Positions 11,280 through 21,689 of a stretch of 64,000 nt of DNA are shown here, one piece after another (position 1 is the first letter of the stretch; the number at the start of each line of letters is the position of its first letter). The notes under the pieces are model-generated. The model made no database searches. It was given only the letters and a program-made list of their open reading frames with translations, and was not told the origin of the DNA. Source of the DNA: Isoetes taiwanensis (Eukaryota > Streptophyta > Lycopodiopsida > Isoetales > Isoetaceae); the NCBI GenBank assembly GCA_021234155.1, contig JAJEKV010000156.1:434001-498000 (forward strand). Direction: 5' to 3'. Position numbers and translations under genes: made by a program.

Positions 11280-12460
11280 GAAGCATTAATGTCAACTGAT
11301 AAGATACAATGGCTGGAAGCTATAGCACACGCATACATATAACACTGTGGCAGAACCTACAGGACAAAATATTATAGGCAGCAAGTGGATATTCAGGATA
11401 AAAGATTGTGCAGATGGAAAGAAAAAGTACAAGGCCAGATTGGACGCTCAGGGTTATACACAAAAGAAAGGAAAGGACTATGATGAGACATATTCACCAA
11501 TAGTCAAATTAACTAGCATCAGATTGCTTTTAAGCATTGCAAATGCTCAGAATTTTGACTTGCATCACATGGATGTCAAGACTGCTTTTTTGAATGCAAA
11601 AATTGAAGGGGATATTTACATGAGACTAGCTCCTGGATATGAAGGAAAAGATCAAATGGTATGGAAACTGAACAAGGCTGTTTATGGCCTTAAGCAAGCA
11701 CCTCGAGAATGGTACATGTGTATAGATAAATTCTTGAGAGAACAGAACTTTGACAAGCTACAAAATGATGAAAACATTTATAGGTTCCAAGATGGAGAAC
11801 AATTTTGTATTCTAGTTCTCTATGTAGATGATTGCATGATGATTGCAAACAATATTGAATGTCTAAAGCATTGCAAAATAGGTTCCAAATGACTGATCTA
11901 GAAGAATTGAGACAATTTCTTGGTATAGAAGTGATCAGGGACAGGAAAAATAAAATGCGAAAGTTGAAGCAAAGCAAGCATATAGACAATATGCTAAGAA
12001 GATTTAACCTGACATGGGCAAATCCAGCTGCAACACCAATTGTTTCTGGCCACAAACTAACTGCTGAAAAGCATATTACAGAGGAGGAAGCACAAGATAT
12101 GGAAAATGTCCCATACAGGACCTTGATTGGCTGCTTACTGTATTTGTCCAACAATACTAGACCAGATAAATCCTATGTGGTGAATGTTTTAAGCAGAAAC
12201 TGTCACAACCCTACCAAAGAACACTGGTCAGCTAGAAAAAGGGTGTTGAGGTATCTAAAGAAAACTCAAGAACATGGCATTGTATATAATTCAGGAGATT
12301 TAGTTTTGCAAGCATTCAGTGATGATGACTGGGGTGGAGACTTAGGTTGCAGAAAATCCACTTCAGGATATGCTATCTTCTTAGGTGGAGGTGTTATAAC
12401 TTGGAGAAGTAAAAGACAAAGTGCTATTGCAATGTCAACAGCAGAGGTAAACCATGCAAT
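11280..12460 (+). pseudogene. Copia reverse transcriptase and first part of RNase H
   Basis: Open from 11347 to 11892 and, after a frameshift near 11870, from 11859 to the LINE insertion. Copia RT landmarks are all visible: GSKWIFRIK, YKARL.AQGYTQ, DVKTAFLNA, YGLKQAPREWY, and the catalytic LYVDDCMMIA (about 11820). After the shift come FQMTDLEELRQFLGIE and YRTLIGCLLYL. RNase H then starts with FSDDDWGGD, KSTSGY and SAIAMSTAEV (about 12430), where coding is cut by the LINE. Before 11347 the linker QWLEAI..A is also shifted. It would copy genomic RNA to cDNA within virus-like particles; this copy cannot make a full-length product. Confidence 0.92.
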
Positions 12461-12472
12461 TCGTGGTGGGAC

Positions 12473-14599
12473 ATGGAATGCCAAGAGGCCAGGAATAGCT
12501 TACAACAGAATTGTATCTGTAAACCCAAGTGGTACAGAAGTCTCATTAGGAACAAAAAGCGGGCCTTTTATGCTCAAAGACAATCAGAACTATCGGAACT
12601 GCTAAGTAAGCATCCCAAAAGCTTCTGGAATACCTTAAAAGGTAACTCACCTCAACCAGTATTGGAAAATGAGGCACTTATTGATCTAGTCAGATCCATC
12701 TATGAAATAGAAGGTGCAAATAGCATGCCAAAACTGGCTCCAACTGAAGATCTTTTCACTCTAGCAGAGGTGCAAGAATGCCTAGCAAAAACGACAAACA
12801 ACAAAGCCCATGATACAGATGGCCTGTGTGTAGAGCTCTTTAAGTGGAGTGGAGACATTACTTTGAAAATTCTGACAGATCTCTTAAATAAGAGTATCAT
12901 TCAAGGGCTGCCAACCAGTTGGAGGATCAACCGGGTACATCCCATTCATAAGGGAGGAGACAAGACACAGGCAAGCAATTACAGAACCATTCTTATAGGG
13001 AGTGTGTTCTCTAAAATACTAGGCAGCCTTCTTGAAAGTAAATTGAGCTCATGGGCTGAAAATGAGAAGGTTCGCTCACCATATCAGGCTGGTTTCAGAA
13101 ATCAGCATAGTACTTTAGACCATGTACTCACGCTGAGAGTACTGATAGAAAAGGCAAAGGCTCCCAATGCTTCGCTGTTTTTAGCATTCATTGATTTCAC
13201 AAAGGCATTTGATACAGTCCAACGAAATGAGCTTGGAGATAGGCTGGCCCGAATTGGCGTCCCACAGGAACTAAGAGGGGCGGTCTCACAGCTATATGCA
13301 GAGGTACTGATCAGAGTATCATGGGATGTGGATACAGAGATAAGAAGCACAATTGGGGTTCGCCAAGGCTGTCCTCTATCTCCAACCTTGTTTGGAATCT
13401 TTATAGACGAGCTTGATGACTGGTTGAGAGCCAGATCACTCGTAGGAACCAAGCTGGGCACTTATGTAGTGCAACTTCTCTTATATGCGGACGATGTGGT
13501 CTTGACTGCAAACAAGAGAACCACACTACAGGAACATCTAAACAATCTGGAGCTATTTTGTAAGGACAAAAAGATGAAGGTAAATCTTTCAAAGTCCAAA
13601 ATTATGGTATTTGGCACCCGAGATAGACCAGTATTCACATATATGGGACAGATTTTAGAGACCGTTGAGTCCTATAAATATCTGGGTATTGACATCATGT
13701 CTAACTACAGCTGGAAGAATTGCATAAACAGGAGAACCTCGGGAGGAAAAACCGCATTATACAGCATGTTGGCGAAGTGTAACAAAGCTTCCCTTACTGA
13801 TTGGAGCTTGAGGAAAATTCTATTCAAAACTTTGGTCCAAACTATAGTGCTGTATGGTGTCCCCATCTGGGGAGGAGGTATGTCATCTAGGATGTGGAGA
13901 CAAATCGAAACAGTACAGAAGCTATTCCTGAAAGAAGAATTAGGAATCAAATCACAGATCCCATATGCTATAATGCTGGCAGAAGTAGGAATGTTTCCAC
14001 TTGAACTGGAAGGATTGTACCAGGCAATCAATTTCTATAATAGGGTCCAGGCGCAAGACACTATGCGGCTATCACATCAAGCAATGGTAACTTCAGATTG
14101 GTGTAGAAGCTTGCAGGCATGGGCAACCAGATGGGGCATTGGCAGTACATGGCCGCTTGAAAAACAAGAGGTCCGGGTCATGCTCGAAAAGGCAGCAGTG
14201 GATAAGCTCTGGGCTAATCCGGGAAAAAGGATGTTGGAATATCGGTTAAATGTTAACCATATGATCACGTATGAGAGCCAATTATATCTGAAGGCAAATA
14301 TATCTAAGATACAAAGGAGACTTATTGCCAGGTACAGGACAGGGTCACACAGGCTAGAAATTGAAATTGGCAGATGGGCAAAAATTCCAGTGGAAAATCG
14401 GACATGTAAATTGTGCAGAACAGGACAGGTTGAGGATGAGCGACATGTTTTCTTAGTATGCTCGGAATATGCATATATTAGACAACACTTTGGGATACAG
14501 GCACTAGACGTTTATTCTTTGTTAATGCTACCGCCAATGGCATTAGGTCCCTATATAAGGGCGGTGGATGCACACCGTGCCTTGATGCTGAGATTGTAA
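12473..14599 (+). CDS. Non-L1 LINE reverse transcriptase (ORF2 fragment)
   Basis: An uninterrupted frame of 708 codons, remarkable in a window where other transposon genes are broken. The listed ATG is simply the first in frame; the protein really starts mid-ORF2, since residues 1-60 read as an endonuclease-RT linker (ECQEAR, then KRAFYAQRQ, then FWNTLKG). RT motifs in order: THDTDGL-like block (about 120, here AHDTDGL), INRVHPIHKGGD (about 162), YRTILIGSVFSKI, PYQAGFR, AFIDFTKAFD (about 240), GVRQGCPLSP (about 300), and catalytic YADD at 13484-13495. A thumb region follows. The C-terminal CKLC...H....C motif (14405-14461) is of the zinc-knuckle type seen in several animal and algal LINEs. 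It would perform target-primed reverse transcription but lacks its own nuclease here. Confidence 0.85.
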   Translation: MECQEARNSLQQNCICKPKWYRSLIRNKKRAFYAQRQSELSELLSKHPKSFWNTLKGNSPQPVLENEALIDLVRSIYEIEGANSMPKLAPTEDLFTLAEVQECLAKTTNNKAHDTDGLCVELFKWSGDITLKILTDLLNKSIIQGLPTSWRINRVHPIHKGGDKTQASNYRTILIGSVFSKILGSLLESKLSSWAENEKVRSPYQAGFRNQHSTLDHVLTLRVLIEKAKAPNASLFLAFIDFTKAFDTVQRNELGDRLARIGVPQELRGAVSQLYAEVLIRVSWDVDTEIRSTIGVRQGCPLSPTLFGIFIDELDDWLRARSLVGTKLGTYVVQLLLYADDVVLTANKRTTLQEHLNNLELFCKDKKMKVNLSKSKIMVFGTRDRPVFTYMGQILETVESYKYLGIDIMSNYSWKNCINRRTSGGKTALYSMLAKCNKASLTDWSLRKILFKTLVQTIVLYGVPIWGGGMSSRMWRQIETVQKLFLKEELGIKSQIPYAIMLAEVGMFPLELEGLYQAINFYNRVQAQDTMRLSHQAMVTSDWCRSLQAWATRWGIGSTWPLEKQEVRVMLEKAAVDKLWANPGKRMLEYRLNVNHMITYESQLYLKANISKIQRRLIARYRTGSHRLEIEIGRWAKIPVENRTCKLCRTGQVEDERHVFLVCSEYAYIRQHFGIQALDVYSLLMLPPMALGPYIRAVDAHRALMLRL

Positions 14600-14650
14600 A
14601 CGTTTGTTCATGTGCTCCATGGCCTCTCGAGGCCCAAGTGAGCAATAGAC

Positions 14651-14700
<50 letters not shown>
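14651..14700 (+). repeat. (TAA)n tail of the nested LINE
   Basis: A pure ATA/TAA trinucleotide run of about 50 bp between the LINE 3' UTR and the resumed copia coding sequence. It marks the 3' end of the LINE. Trinucleotide tails are typical of some non-L1 LINE clades, in contrast to the poly(A) tails of L1. Confidence 0.9.
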
Positions 14701-14701
<1 letters not shown>

Positions 14702-15010
14702 TGCTGCCTCATCTTTAGTTGCAAAGGAAGTAGCATGGCGAGAAGATTATTAGAAGAATTAAATTGTCCACAAGTTGAGCCAACCAAAATTTGGACAGAT
14801 AATCAAAGCTGCATTGTAATTGTCAAGAATCCAGTGGACCATGAAAGGACAAAGCATATAGAATTGAATATTCATTTTATCAGGGATTTGGCCAGTAAAA
14901 ATTACATTCAAATGGCTTATGTGAATACTGCCAAACAAGTTGCAGACGTTTTTACAAAAGCTCTCACTGAAAGTAAGTTTATTCAACACAGAGAAAGTCT
15001 GAACATTTTT
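14701..15010 (+). pseudogene. Copia RNase H, 3' part after the LINE
   Basis: Coding resumes with YAASSLVAKEVAW (one break near 14735), then LLEELN, KIWTDNQSCI, KNPVDHERTKHIELNIHFIRD and VADVFTKAL. This is the conserved end of copia RNase H and joins logically to the part ending at 12450. RNase H removes the RNA template during cDNA synthesis. The open frame from 14735 continues past the RNase H into the LTR and should not be read as protein beyond about 15010. Confidence 0.92.
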
Positions 15011-15020
15011 TTATTATATG

Positions 15021-15032
15021 ATGAAGGAGGAA
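15021..15032 (+). promoter_or_regulatory. Copia polypurine tract
   Basis: ATGAAGGAGGAA immediately precedes the 3' LTR. It is the RNase H-resistant primer for plus-strand synthesis, in its canonical position. Confidence 0.9.
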
Positions 15033-15603
15033 TGTTGAGAATATCATCATATAATGTGTTAGGGTATCTGCAACTGAACAAACATGCTGGAGCAATATAT
15101 CTTTGAAGCCTACATCATTTTATTGTTCATAGATCATATGGTCATTAGGGCATGGTGAAGGTTATTTTATAAGCCAATGGTCGAAAGTTGATATATTAAG
15201 ATGATGAAGTGTCGAAATGTAATATGCATATTTTTGGAGCGAAAAGTTCATATGAACTTAGTAACTGGCCTAAGCGGCCTGATTTGATGGCTAAACTGTC
15301 GAAGACCTGCCAATTTAAAGATAAAATGTACATTTCTGTATATAGTACTGATTGCACACGTTAAGGAGGAATAGATCGATCTAACACATCAGTTAGATTC
15401 ATTCTCAGAAGCAGTTTCGAGCTACAGTAACCATTTCAATCCCATATGAACAGTGATTTTGTTATATAATGGTTCAATGGTGGTTATAAATAGTGTAGCA
15501 ATGGTTCAAAGGTTTATTTGAGTTTGTTGTACTAGATGTGCAATGTCAAATAATCACATTTTCAATTTGAACTTGTTATTGAATTTGACTCTAATATCCA
15601 ACA
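15033..15603 (+). repeat. Copia 3' LTR
   Basis: A 571-bp LTR, TGTTGAG to CCAACA, matching 7961-8534. Most visible differences are transitions in which the 3' copy carries T or A where the 5' copy has C or G, many at CpG. See the finding on LTR decay. Confidence 0.95.
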
Positions 15604-16473
15604 TCTACCAAACTACAAATAGACGAGAGTCTGGTAGTTGCTAACTGCTCGTGACACTTGTCACTTAGTTCTAGAAGGCCATTTACCTTCTATTCGTTGA
15701 AAACGAAGGTAAATATTGGAAACGAAGGTAAATGTGACTTCTCTCGTATAATCATCTGTGAATGTTATGAAATATTTATTGCCAATAGATGCTCGGCCAG
15801 GTGATTAGCATATGCCAGTCCTTCAAACCACAGTGGATTGGCTGCCAATCCAATGTAGTGCTATGCTTGATGGATCGACATGTTCCGTAGATCACATGGC
15901 ATGATGAGAACACATGATGATCGATTAATAAATCAAGTTAATCCCACAATGGATTGGCATAAGCCAATCCACTTACAGGAGCAAACCACAAGTGTCGCGA
16001 GACCCAAAAAGCGCCATGCTTGGTGGCCTTGAGCCCCAAAATATAATCCATGCTTAAATTGGATTGGCTTATGCCAATCCACAATGATTCTATTTTAGTT
16101 CTGAACTAGAACTGTACTTTAGATGCTGCAACGAATTCTCAAGAGCAAATTCTAAAGAGCAAAGTGGTCATCTCACAAAGCCAATCTTGATAAGAATCAT
16201 TTCCAATTTTTTTCTATGTGCTTCAATTTCTTTGGTATGTTTTGTCTTTTAAATCTTCATGCCTTTGATTTGCCCTGTTTCTGCTATCCCTGTTTAAAAT
16301 CCACACCTGAATATGCCAATCCAGGCCTTGCCAGCTCGCCCACAAGCTGGAAATGGATGCATGCACCAAGTTTTGGCAAATCCAGAATGCGGCCGCTTGC
16401 CTTTTGGTTCATGCAACCTCTTGTTGTTGAAATTTCTTGAAACAGACTAGTTTATTAAGAATCTTAATTTAAG
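15604..16473. other. Intergenic, no gene recognised
   Basis: Flanking DNA between the copia and gypsy elements. The only structure seen is the inverted pair at 15950-16081 and a short repeated GAAACGAAGGTAAAT phrase near 15700-15735. Confidence 0.4.
15950..16081. repeat. Pair of 22-bp palindromes forming a small foldback
   Basis: TGGATTGGCATAAGCCAATC (continuing CA) at 15950-15971 is self-complementary except at its centre. A nearly identical palindrome, with CTTATG at its centre, sits at 16060-16081. Bases beyond the palindromes (CACAA on the left, its complement on the right) extend the inverted symmetry, as in a tiny MITE with palindromic ends. A half copy (GGATTGGCTGCCAATCC) lies near 15836-15855. 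Confidence 0.7.
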
Positions 16474-16478
16474 ATGAT

Positions 16479-17054
16479 TGTTAGTCCTGTGCCTCCTGGT
16501 ACAGGACTATTCATGCATACGTCAGACCAGGTCAAGCTCAAAGATCCTCAGTCAACCACGGGTCAGACATCCAAGCCTCCACAGAAGACTAAGCAGGCCA
16601 CTTGATCAAAGCCTTTGGCTCCCGTCAGAAGGCCGCTCAGACAAGTGGCGGCCCGTCACCGCCAGCGTCGGCGTCCGGCGTGATTCTAGGCACTTCAAGA
16701 GGCACCGCCAACATTCTCGCAGAATCAGGCCTCCTTCCGTGAGTCGGCACCGAGATCAGTCAGAGTGTCTATATTGGGCCCAAGGCCATTGTACTATATA
16801 TATGAGTAGAGTTAGCTCATAAGTTTTTAGATGAGTTTTGAGTCTTGTCTCATTTCAGTTTTCTCTCTATTGCGAGAGCTCATGTATTTTCATCATTGAT
16901 ATCAAGGAAGCTTATCATCTTTCTTCCATTTGTTCTGTTCTCTTCTTTTTCTTCTCTTTCGGCCAAATCCGTGACATAGTCCCCGGACTCTCTGTTAGAT
17001 CAAGGGTCCTCCACAGAGGGCTGTCTTCCAGAGTTCGAACCCGGACCCCAAACA
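16479..17054 (+). repeat. Gypsy 1 5' LTR
   Basis: 576 bp, TGTTAG to CCAAACA. It contains a TATATATA box at about 16795-16802, shared with the 3' LTR, followed by a likely transcript start region and a pyrimidine-rich stretch. No standard primer-binding site (TGG...) is seen directly after 17054, where the sequence reads CATGCGCCC. That implies loss or an unusual primer. Confidence 0.95.
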
Positions 17055-17227
17055 CATGCGCCCATTTGCGGGTCGATTTTCTCCTACTTTCTTACGTGCG
17101 CCATATGCGTCCGCAATTTCGCGCGGAAGAACTCCTTTCTCGAAGCGGCATCTGGCTTGGGCGCCATCGGCGTCGGAAAAACTGTTCGCGACATGTATGG
17201 ATCTGCTTATGACATAGGGAGGCCATC

Positions 17228-18620
17228 TTGGTCGAGGGCTCGATCCGCGCCACCCACCCCTCGTGTCGATCTCGTCCCGGTTCCCGCCCCCAAGCGTGCA
17301 AACATTGCTCACAACCTCAGTCCCCTCATCATTGCTCCGGGGAGCCTTATCGGCTCAACCTTCTCAACCCGTACTTTCATACCCACGACCATGCCTACAT
17401 CCATCATTCTTCCAGGCCATACGCCCACTTCCTTCACAACCATCATCTCCCCGGGTGGGCCGCGGCTATCCACATGTCTCCTTTGCTTTTTGCCGGGAAT
17501 ATCCTTTCCCCTCGTTTCCCACTTTGCTCTTCACATTTTACAACCTTACGGATCTCAAAACCAATGCTCCGGCTGCCCGGTTTCTCAACCGCCGTCACCC
17601 CTTCATCGAGGTCCGCCGGGCACAATGCCAAATCCACCTCAACCTCAATATTCTCACTATCTGTTCGATCCAGCCCCAAACACTTTCCCATCTACCTTTC
17701 GGACTCGAAACTGACTTATCCCACCTTTGGCAACACGAAAGGCAAACCGTTAGACCAAAGTGCTCGGCCCACATGGAAGAATTTGAGGCTCTAGTCGTCC
17801 CTAAATGGGCACGCGCAACCTCAACTGAAATTTCACATCTTTTTCCACCACCTTTGCGTGCTCTCTCCTCATCAATGGCTCATGTCCAACAAAACCATTG
17901 GAAACAAGATCGTCGAAATGCGCTTGCTTTGCGTCTCATATTCTGGGACCACGGATGATGATCAACTTCATCTCAAGCAACTCAATGAACTTCAACAAGA
18001 GCCCACTCTGGAGTTCCGGGATTTTCGCGGATCGACTTCACATTCGCTCGGTAAGCTCAAGGAGTACCCTACGCGAGAGGATTTTTGGTCCGTTTCTCCA
18101 AGGACTTCCTCCCGCTATTCGACTCATGGATGAATACTGCGTCCAAAAACTTTGGAGCGGGCTATCGATCTTTGTCAATCACTCCGTCAATGTTTCCTCC
18201 CGAGGCGTGGCTCTTCAAGAGCTCCGTTCATTCCACCTGTCATGGTTCCACAAGCGGTACATTCGGCCTCAACACGCTTAATCCCACGCTAGCGGTCAAA
18301 TCTGGTGCCATATTTGCAAATATCAAGGCCATTTGGCCAATGAGTGCAACTCCACCAATGGCCCGCCTCATTGCAAGCGATGCAACATGTGCAATCATGC
18401 CACACGGAAGAGTGCACTTCGCACTCATCCCACACCGTTCAGAACAAAATGGTTTATCAAGTACAAACCACACCTCGGTCCCAAACGCGACTATCGTGAC
18501 CACCTCTTGAGGTGCAGACCCGCAACTCTATCGACAGCGGGGACCAACCACGAGGGGATCCAACCAACGTCTTCCTTTTGATCCTTCTAAAGCTCGGTGC
18601 TATCGCCAAGAATGGGGTCA
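17228..18620 (+). pseudogene. Gypsy 1 gag region
   Basis: Overlapping open frames in all three phases with Pro/Ser/His-rich translation suggest one long gag-like frame broken many times. The only firm motif is a zinc knuckle, CHICKYQGHLANEC, at 18306-18347, encoding nucleocapsid-type RNA binding. A second Cys/His cluster (CKRCNMCNH) follows directly. Around 18080-18120 the phrase ERIFGPFLQGLPPAIR resembles the end of a gypsy capsid domain. Not functional. Confidence 0.65.
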
Positions 18621-19191
18621 TACCACCGGCGTGCCCTCAACTTCCACAAGTTCAGTCCGGCTTCACGGCACAAATCAGACCACATCGGTCCGCCTCACGG
18701 CTTACCAACTACGGCTTGCTAATGGCAAACAAGGCCGGCGACCAGTTCTCAAGAAGCCCCAAGAGCCCGCCGGCAATCACGCTATCAACCAGCTCCAGCA
18801 AATCAACCTCGGTGGATCAACAAGCCCAAGAGGAAATTTTTCGTGCACTTAATCCTCCCGTTACAACCGTCAAATTGGGTTGGTCTAGTTTCACGCCCGG
18901 ACCAAGGCATCACGCCCCATGACTATTATTCGGAAGGACACGCAACCCTTTTGCGGTTGACACCCTTCCTCATGAGGACGAAAAAAAGGTTCACTTTGCA
19001 CGACTTAGAAAAGCTCATGCCAAATGTCATGCCCAAAGTTCGCCAAAGCATTTTGAATCTCATGCAAGCGGTGAAAGGCGCACATTGGCAAATGTTCATG
19101 CCACCACTTTCGAGCTCAACAAAGACACGATCCACCTTCAACATCTCAACCTCCACGCTCTCGAGACATATCCCAATATTGCAGCCCGAGG

Positions 19192-19545
19192 TTGACTTAC
19201 TCAAAAAGTTCTTTGCTTCCCCGCCACGCACTCCCGCACCGGTGGAAACCGGATCCTTTTTCTCATGTACCCTCGAACTCCAAGAGGAGCTTGCCAAGAT
19301 CAAAATTCCCTTTAAGCAGCAACCATTTTAAAACTCATCACGCTCTCAAGGACCGGTTACCACTCCCAACCTTTTTTAGTTGGGGCTGGGTTACCTCTAC
19401 ACCCACGGTCCATGCAGCGGTGGGAAATCAACAAGTCAACCATGTTCAAATCGATGGAGGTAGTGCGGTCAATCTCATCGCGGACAAACTCCGTAAACAA
19501 ATGGGCATCACACAACTCTTTCACAGGTGCCCCATATGACATCAA
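19192..19545 (+). pseudogene. Gypsy 1 aspartic protease
   Basis: The frame contains NHVQIDGGSAVNLIADKL (about 19440-19490), matching the D-S/G-G catalytic triplet and following hydrophobic strand of plant gypsy proteases. In this copy the triplet reads DGG. The frame stops soon after; the continuation PYDIKLANGH is in another phase at about 19535. Confidence 0.7.
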
Positions 19546-20379
19546 ATTGGCCAATGGCCATATCCACGAGACCTCAAAGCGTCACACCTATTCTACACAT
19601 CAACATTGGTGATCTCCGCTTTCCCATGGAATTTGGAGTTTGGAAAGCTGGTGAAGATCCGTGTGACTATGAAATCTTTGGTGGGAAGACCCTTTCTCCG
19701 CCAGAAAAGAGTATCCATTATTGGGCAGACGGACCAGTTAGTCATCACGATGGTCATCTCAATGCCACAATGGACTTGCAAACAGGCGGATCATTTCGTT
19801 GACAATGCGGAACCCCTCTCTCGCATTAATCGATTAGAAGGACGCCGAATATTTATCAAGTTCAGGCTACCCCGCGGCGATGCGCCTCTTGTCATCCTAC
19901 CCAATATCTTTGATCCTTGGGGAGAAATGACTCTTGATCGGGGACCGGGCTGTACGCTGCCTTGCTTGACCCTACGGCTCCTTGCAATCGAATCCAACGT
20001 TGATCACTTTTGAGATCACGGACACTCCAGCAACTCCTGGCGATGTACATGCCGCCATGAAGCAACCACCGCTAGATGACACCGGAGCAACCTCTCTTTT
20101 TTACCACAAAGTGCCGCGATCCGGTTATGCTCCAACCTCCGCACACATTGTCGGGATACTGAAGTCATACCCCATATTCGGACTCCACGAAGTCGAAATT
20201 GTGGATGTTGGCAACAATCAACTTCGTCCAGATTCTTTCGCAAACCTTAGGCTCCTTATCGCCAAGCTGGGGCCGTCCGCATTTGTTCAAAAATTCAAAC
20301 ACATTTTCACTGGAGTTACAAAGATCTTGAGGGAATCAACAAAAGCTTGGGGGAACTCACCATTCCTACCAAATCTGAT

Positions 20380-21380
20380 GCAAAGACCCTGTAGCAACGG
20401 CGATGATGGGCTCAACCCAAATTACGCGGATCGCGTCAAGGCGAAATTGACAAACTCCCTTGGCTGCGGTTTGATCTATGAGGTCAAACATTACGAATGG
20501 GTGAGCCCTATCGTCATTGCCCTTAAGCACAATGGTAAGATCCGGCGTCCTGCAGTAGACTATCGTAAAACTCAATCAGGCCACGGCATTGATCATTTTT
20601 CCACTTCCTTCACGGACCAAGTTCCGGAAGAAGTAAAATTTGGACATGAGATGTACTCCTTTATGGATGGTTTCTCCGGCTACAATCAGATCTCCATCAA
20701 AGAATCGATCAACTCAAGACCACTTTCACCACCCGTGGGGCAAGTCTCTTTTTTGCCTACAAGGTGGTTCCTTTTGATTATCCAACTCTCCTTCAACATT
20801 TCAACGATCATGCTCTCTGTTTTCATGATTTCATGAAGGAAAATCCCTTCTTGCAAATTTTTCAAGATGACTTCTCGCCCCTCGGTTCCATGGTGACCAT
20901 TTGGATAAATTGGAACTCGTCTTTTCAGAAATGTGATGAGTCGGGCATTAGTCTCAATCTCGAGAAATGCACCTTTGCGTCACGCCGGTGTTACGTTAGG
21001 CCATGTTGTCATAAAGCGGGGAATCACCACCGATCCTGCTTAAAATGGGTTGTGTGCTAAAAGCTCAAGCACCGGCCCAATATCAAAGAGACACGCTCTT
21101 TCCTAGGAAAGGTCAATTATTACTCCACCTTCATACCTGGTCGGGCAGCCATTGCAGATCCCATTCATAAACTCGCGGGTGGCGAATCCACAGGCTTGAA
21201 TTCCTGCGAACTCCGCTTGTTGAAGCTTTTGCTTACTCGTGCATGCCGGTACTTGTTCCTCCTCAATGGGACAAGCCCTTTCACGTTCATGTCGATGTCA
21301 CCGGCGTTTGCTATTGAGCTGTTCTTTCTCAAGAATATGATCGCGCACCGATAAACCAAATCGCTATGCCCCGGTAAAAC
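20380..21380 (+). pseudogene. Gypsy 1 reverse transcriptase and RNase H
   Basis: RT blocks: WVSPIVIALKHNGKIRR (about 20500), YSFMDGFSGYNQISI (about 20650-20690), then after frame loss FQDDFSPLG at about 20860 in place of the canonical Y-x-DD, and LNLEKCTFAS (about 20955). RNase H follows with a DKPFHVHVDVTG block (about 21270). The catalytic aspartates of the DD pair are kept but the frame is broken at least between 20750 and 20850. Confidence 0.8.
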
Positions 21381-21689
21381 TCAATTATTGGCGCAACTAT
21401 TCCCCGCCACGGGCGTGAAGCTTTGGGTCTCATTTTACGTGTCCAACGCTTCCGTCATTACCTTTTGGGCAGTCAAATCAAGTTCTTTGTGGACCACCGC
21501 GACTTCTCTATTTGATCAACAAATCCAGCCCGCGGGTCGCATTGTTCGTTGGGTCCTTCTTCTCAAGAATTTGCTCCTTTGGAAATCGTTCATAAGGTGG
21601 CAAATCTCATGTTGTTCGGATTATCTTTCACGGATCCACCGCGGATGATCCCGCCTTGAGTCTCGGGGCGACCTTCACGATGCTCAACT

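Larger units (their letters stand above)
12451..14700 (+). mobile_element. 5'-truncated non-L1 LINE nested in copia RNase H
   Basis: Copia coding stops after the SAIAMSTAE motif (12449-12453) and resumes with TATGCTGCC directly after a TAA-repeat tail at 14700. The intervening 2.25 kb is therefore a later insertion in the same orientation. It carries the end of an endonuclease-RT linker, a full reverse transcriptase, a C-terminal CCHC-like motif, a short 3' UTR and a (TAA)n tail. There is no poly(A), ORF1 or endonuclease. The TAA tail and C-terminal domain differ from the L1 copies in this window and resemble I-clade-like LINEs. The exact clade is inferred and not proven. Confidence 0.85.
7961..15603 (+). 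mobile_element. Ty1/copia retrotransposon, with a nested LINE
   Basis: A complete copia layout on the plus strand: 5' LTR, initiator-Met primer site, gag, protease, integrase, reverse transcriptase, RNase H, polypurine tract, 3' LTR. The order protease-integrase-RT is diagnostic of copia. The body is about 7.6 kb, of which about 2.25 kb is a later LINE insertion in the RNase H region. The polyprotein has several frameshifts and at least one stop, so the copy is not autonomous. The flanking 5 bp (TGTGC before, TCTAC after) agree only partly, so the target duplication has decayed or an end was rearranged. The LTRs remain very similar. Confidence 0.95.
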
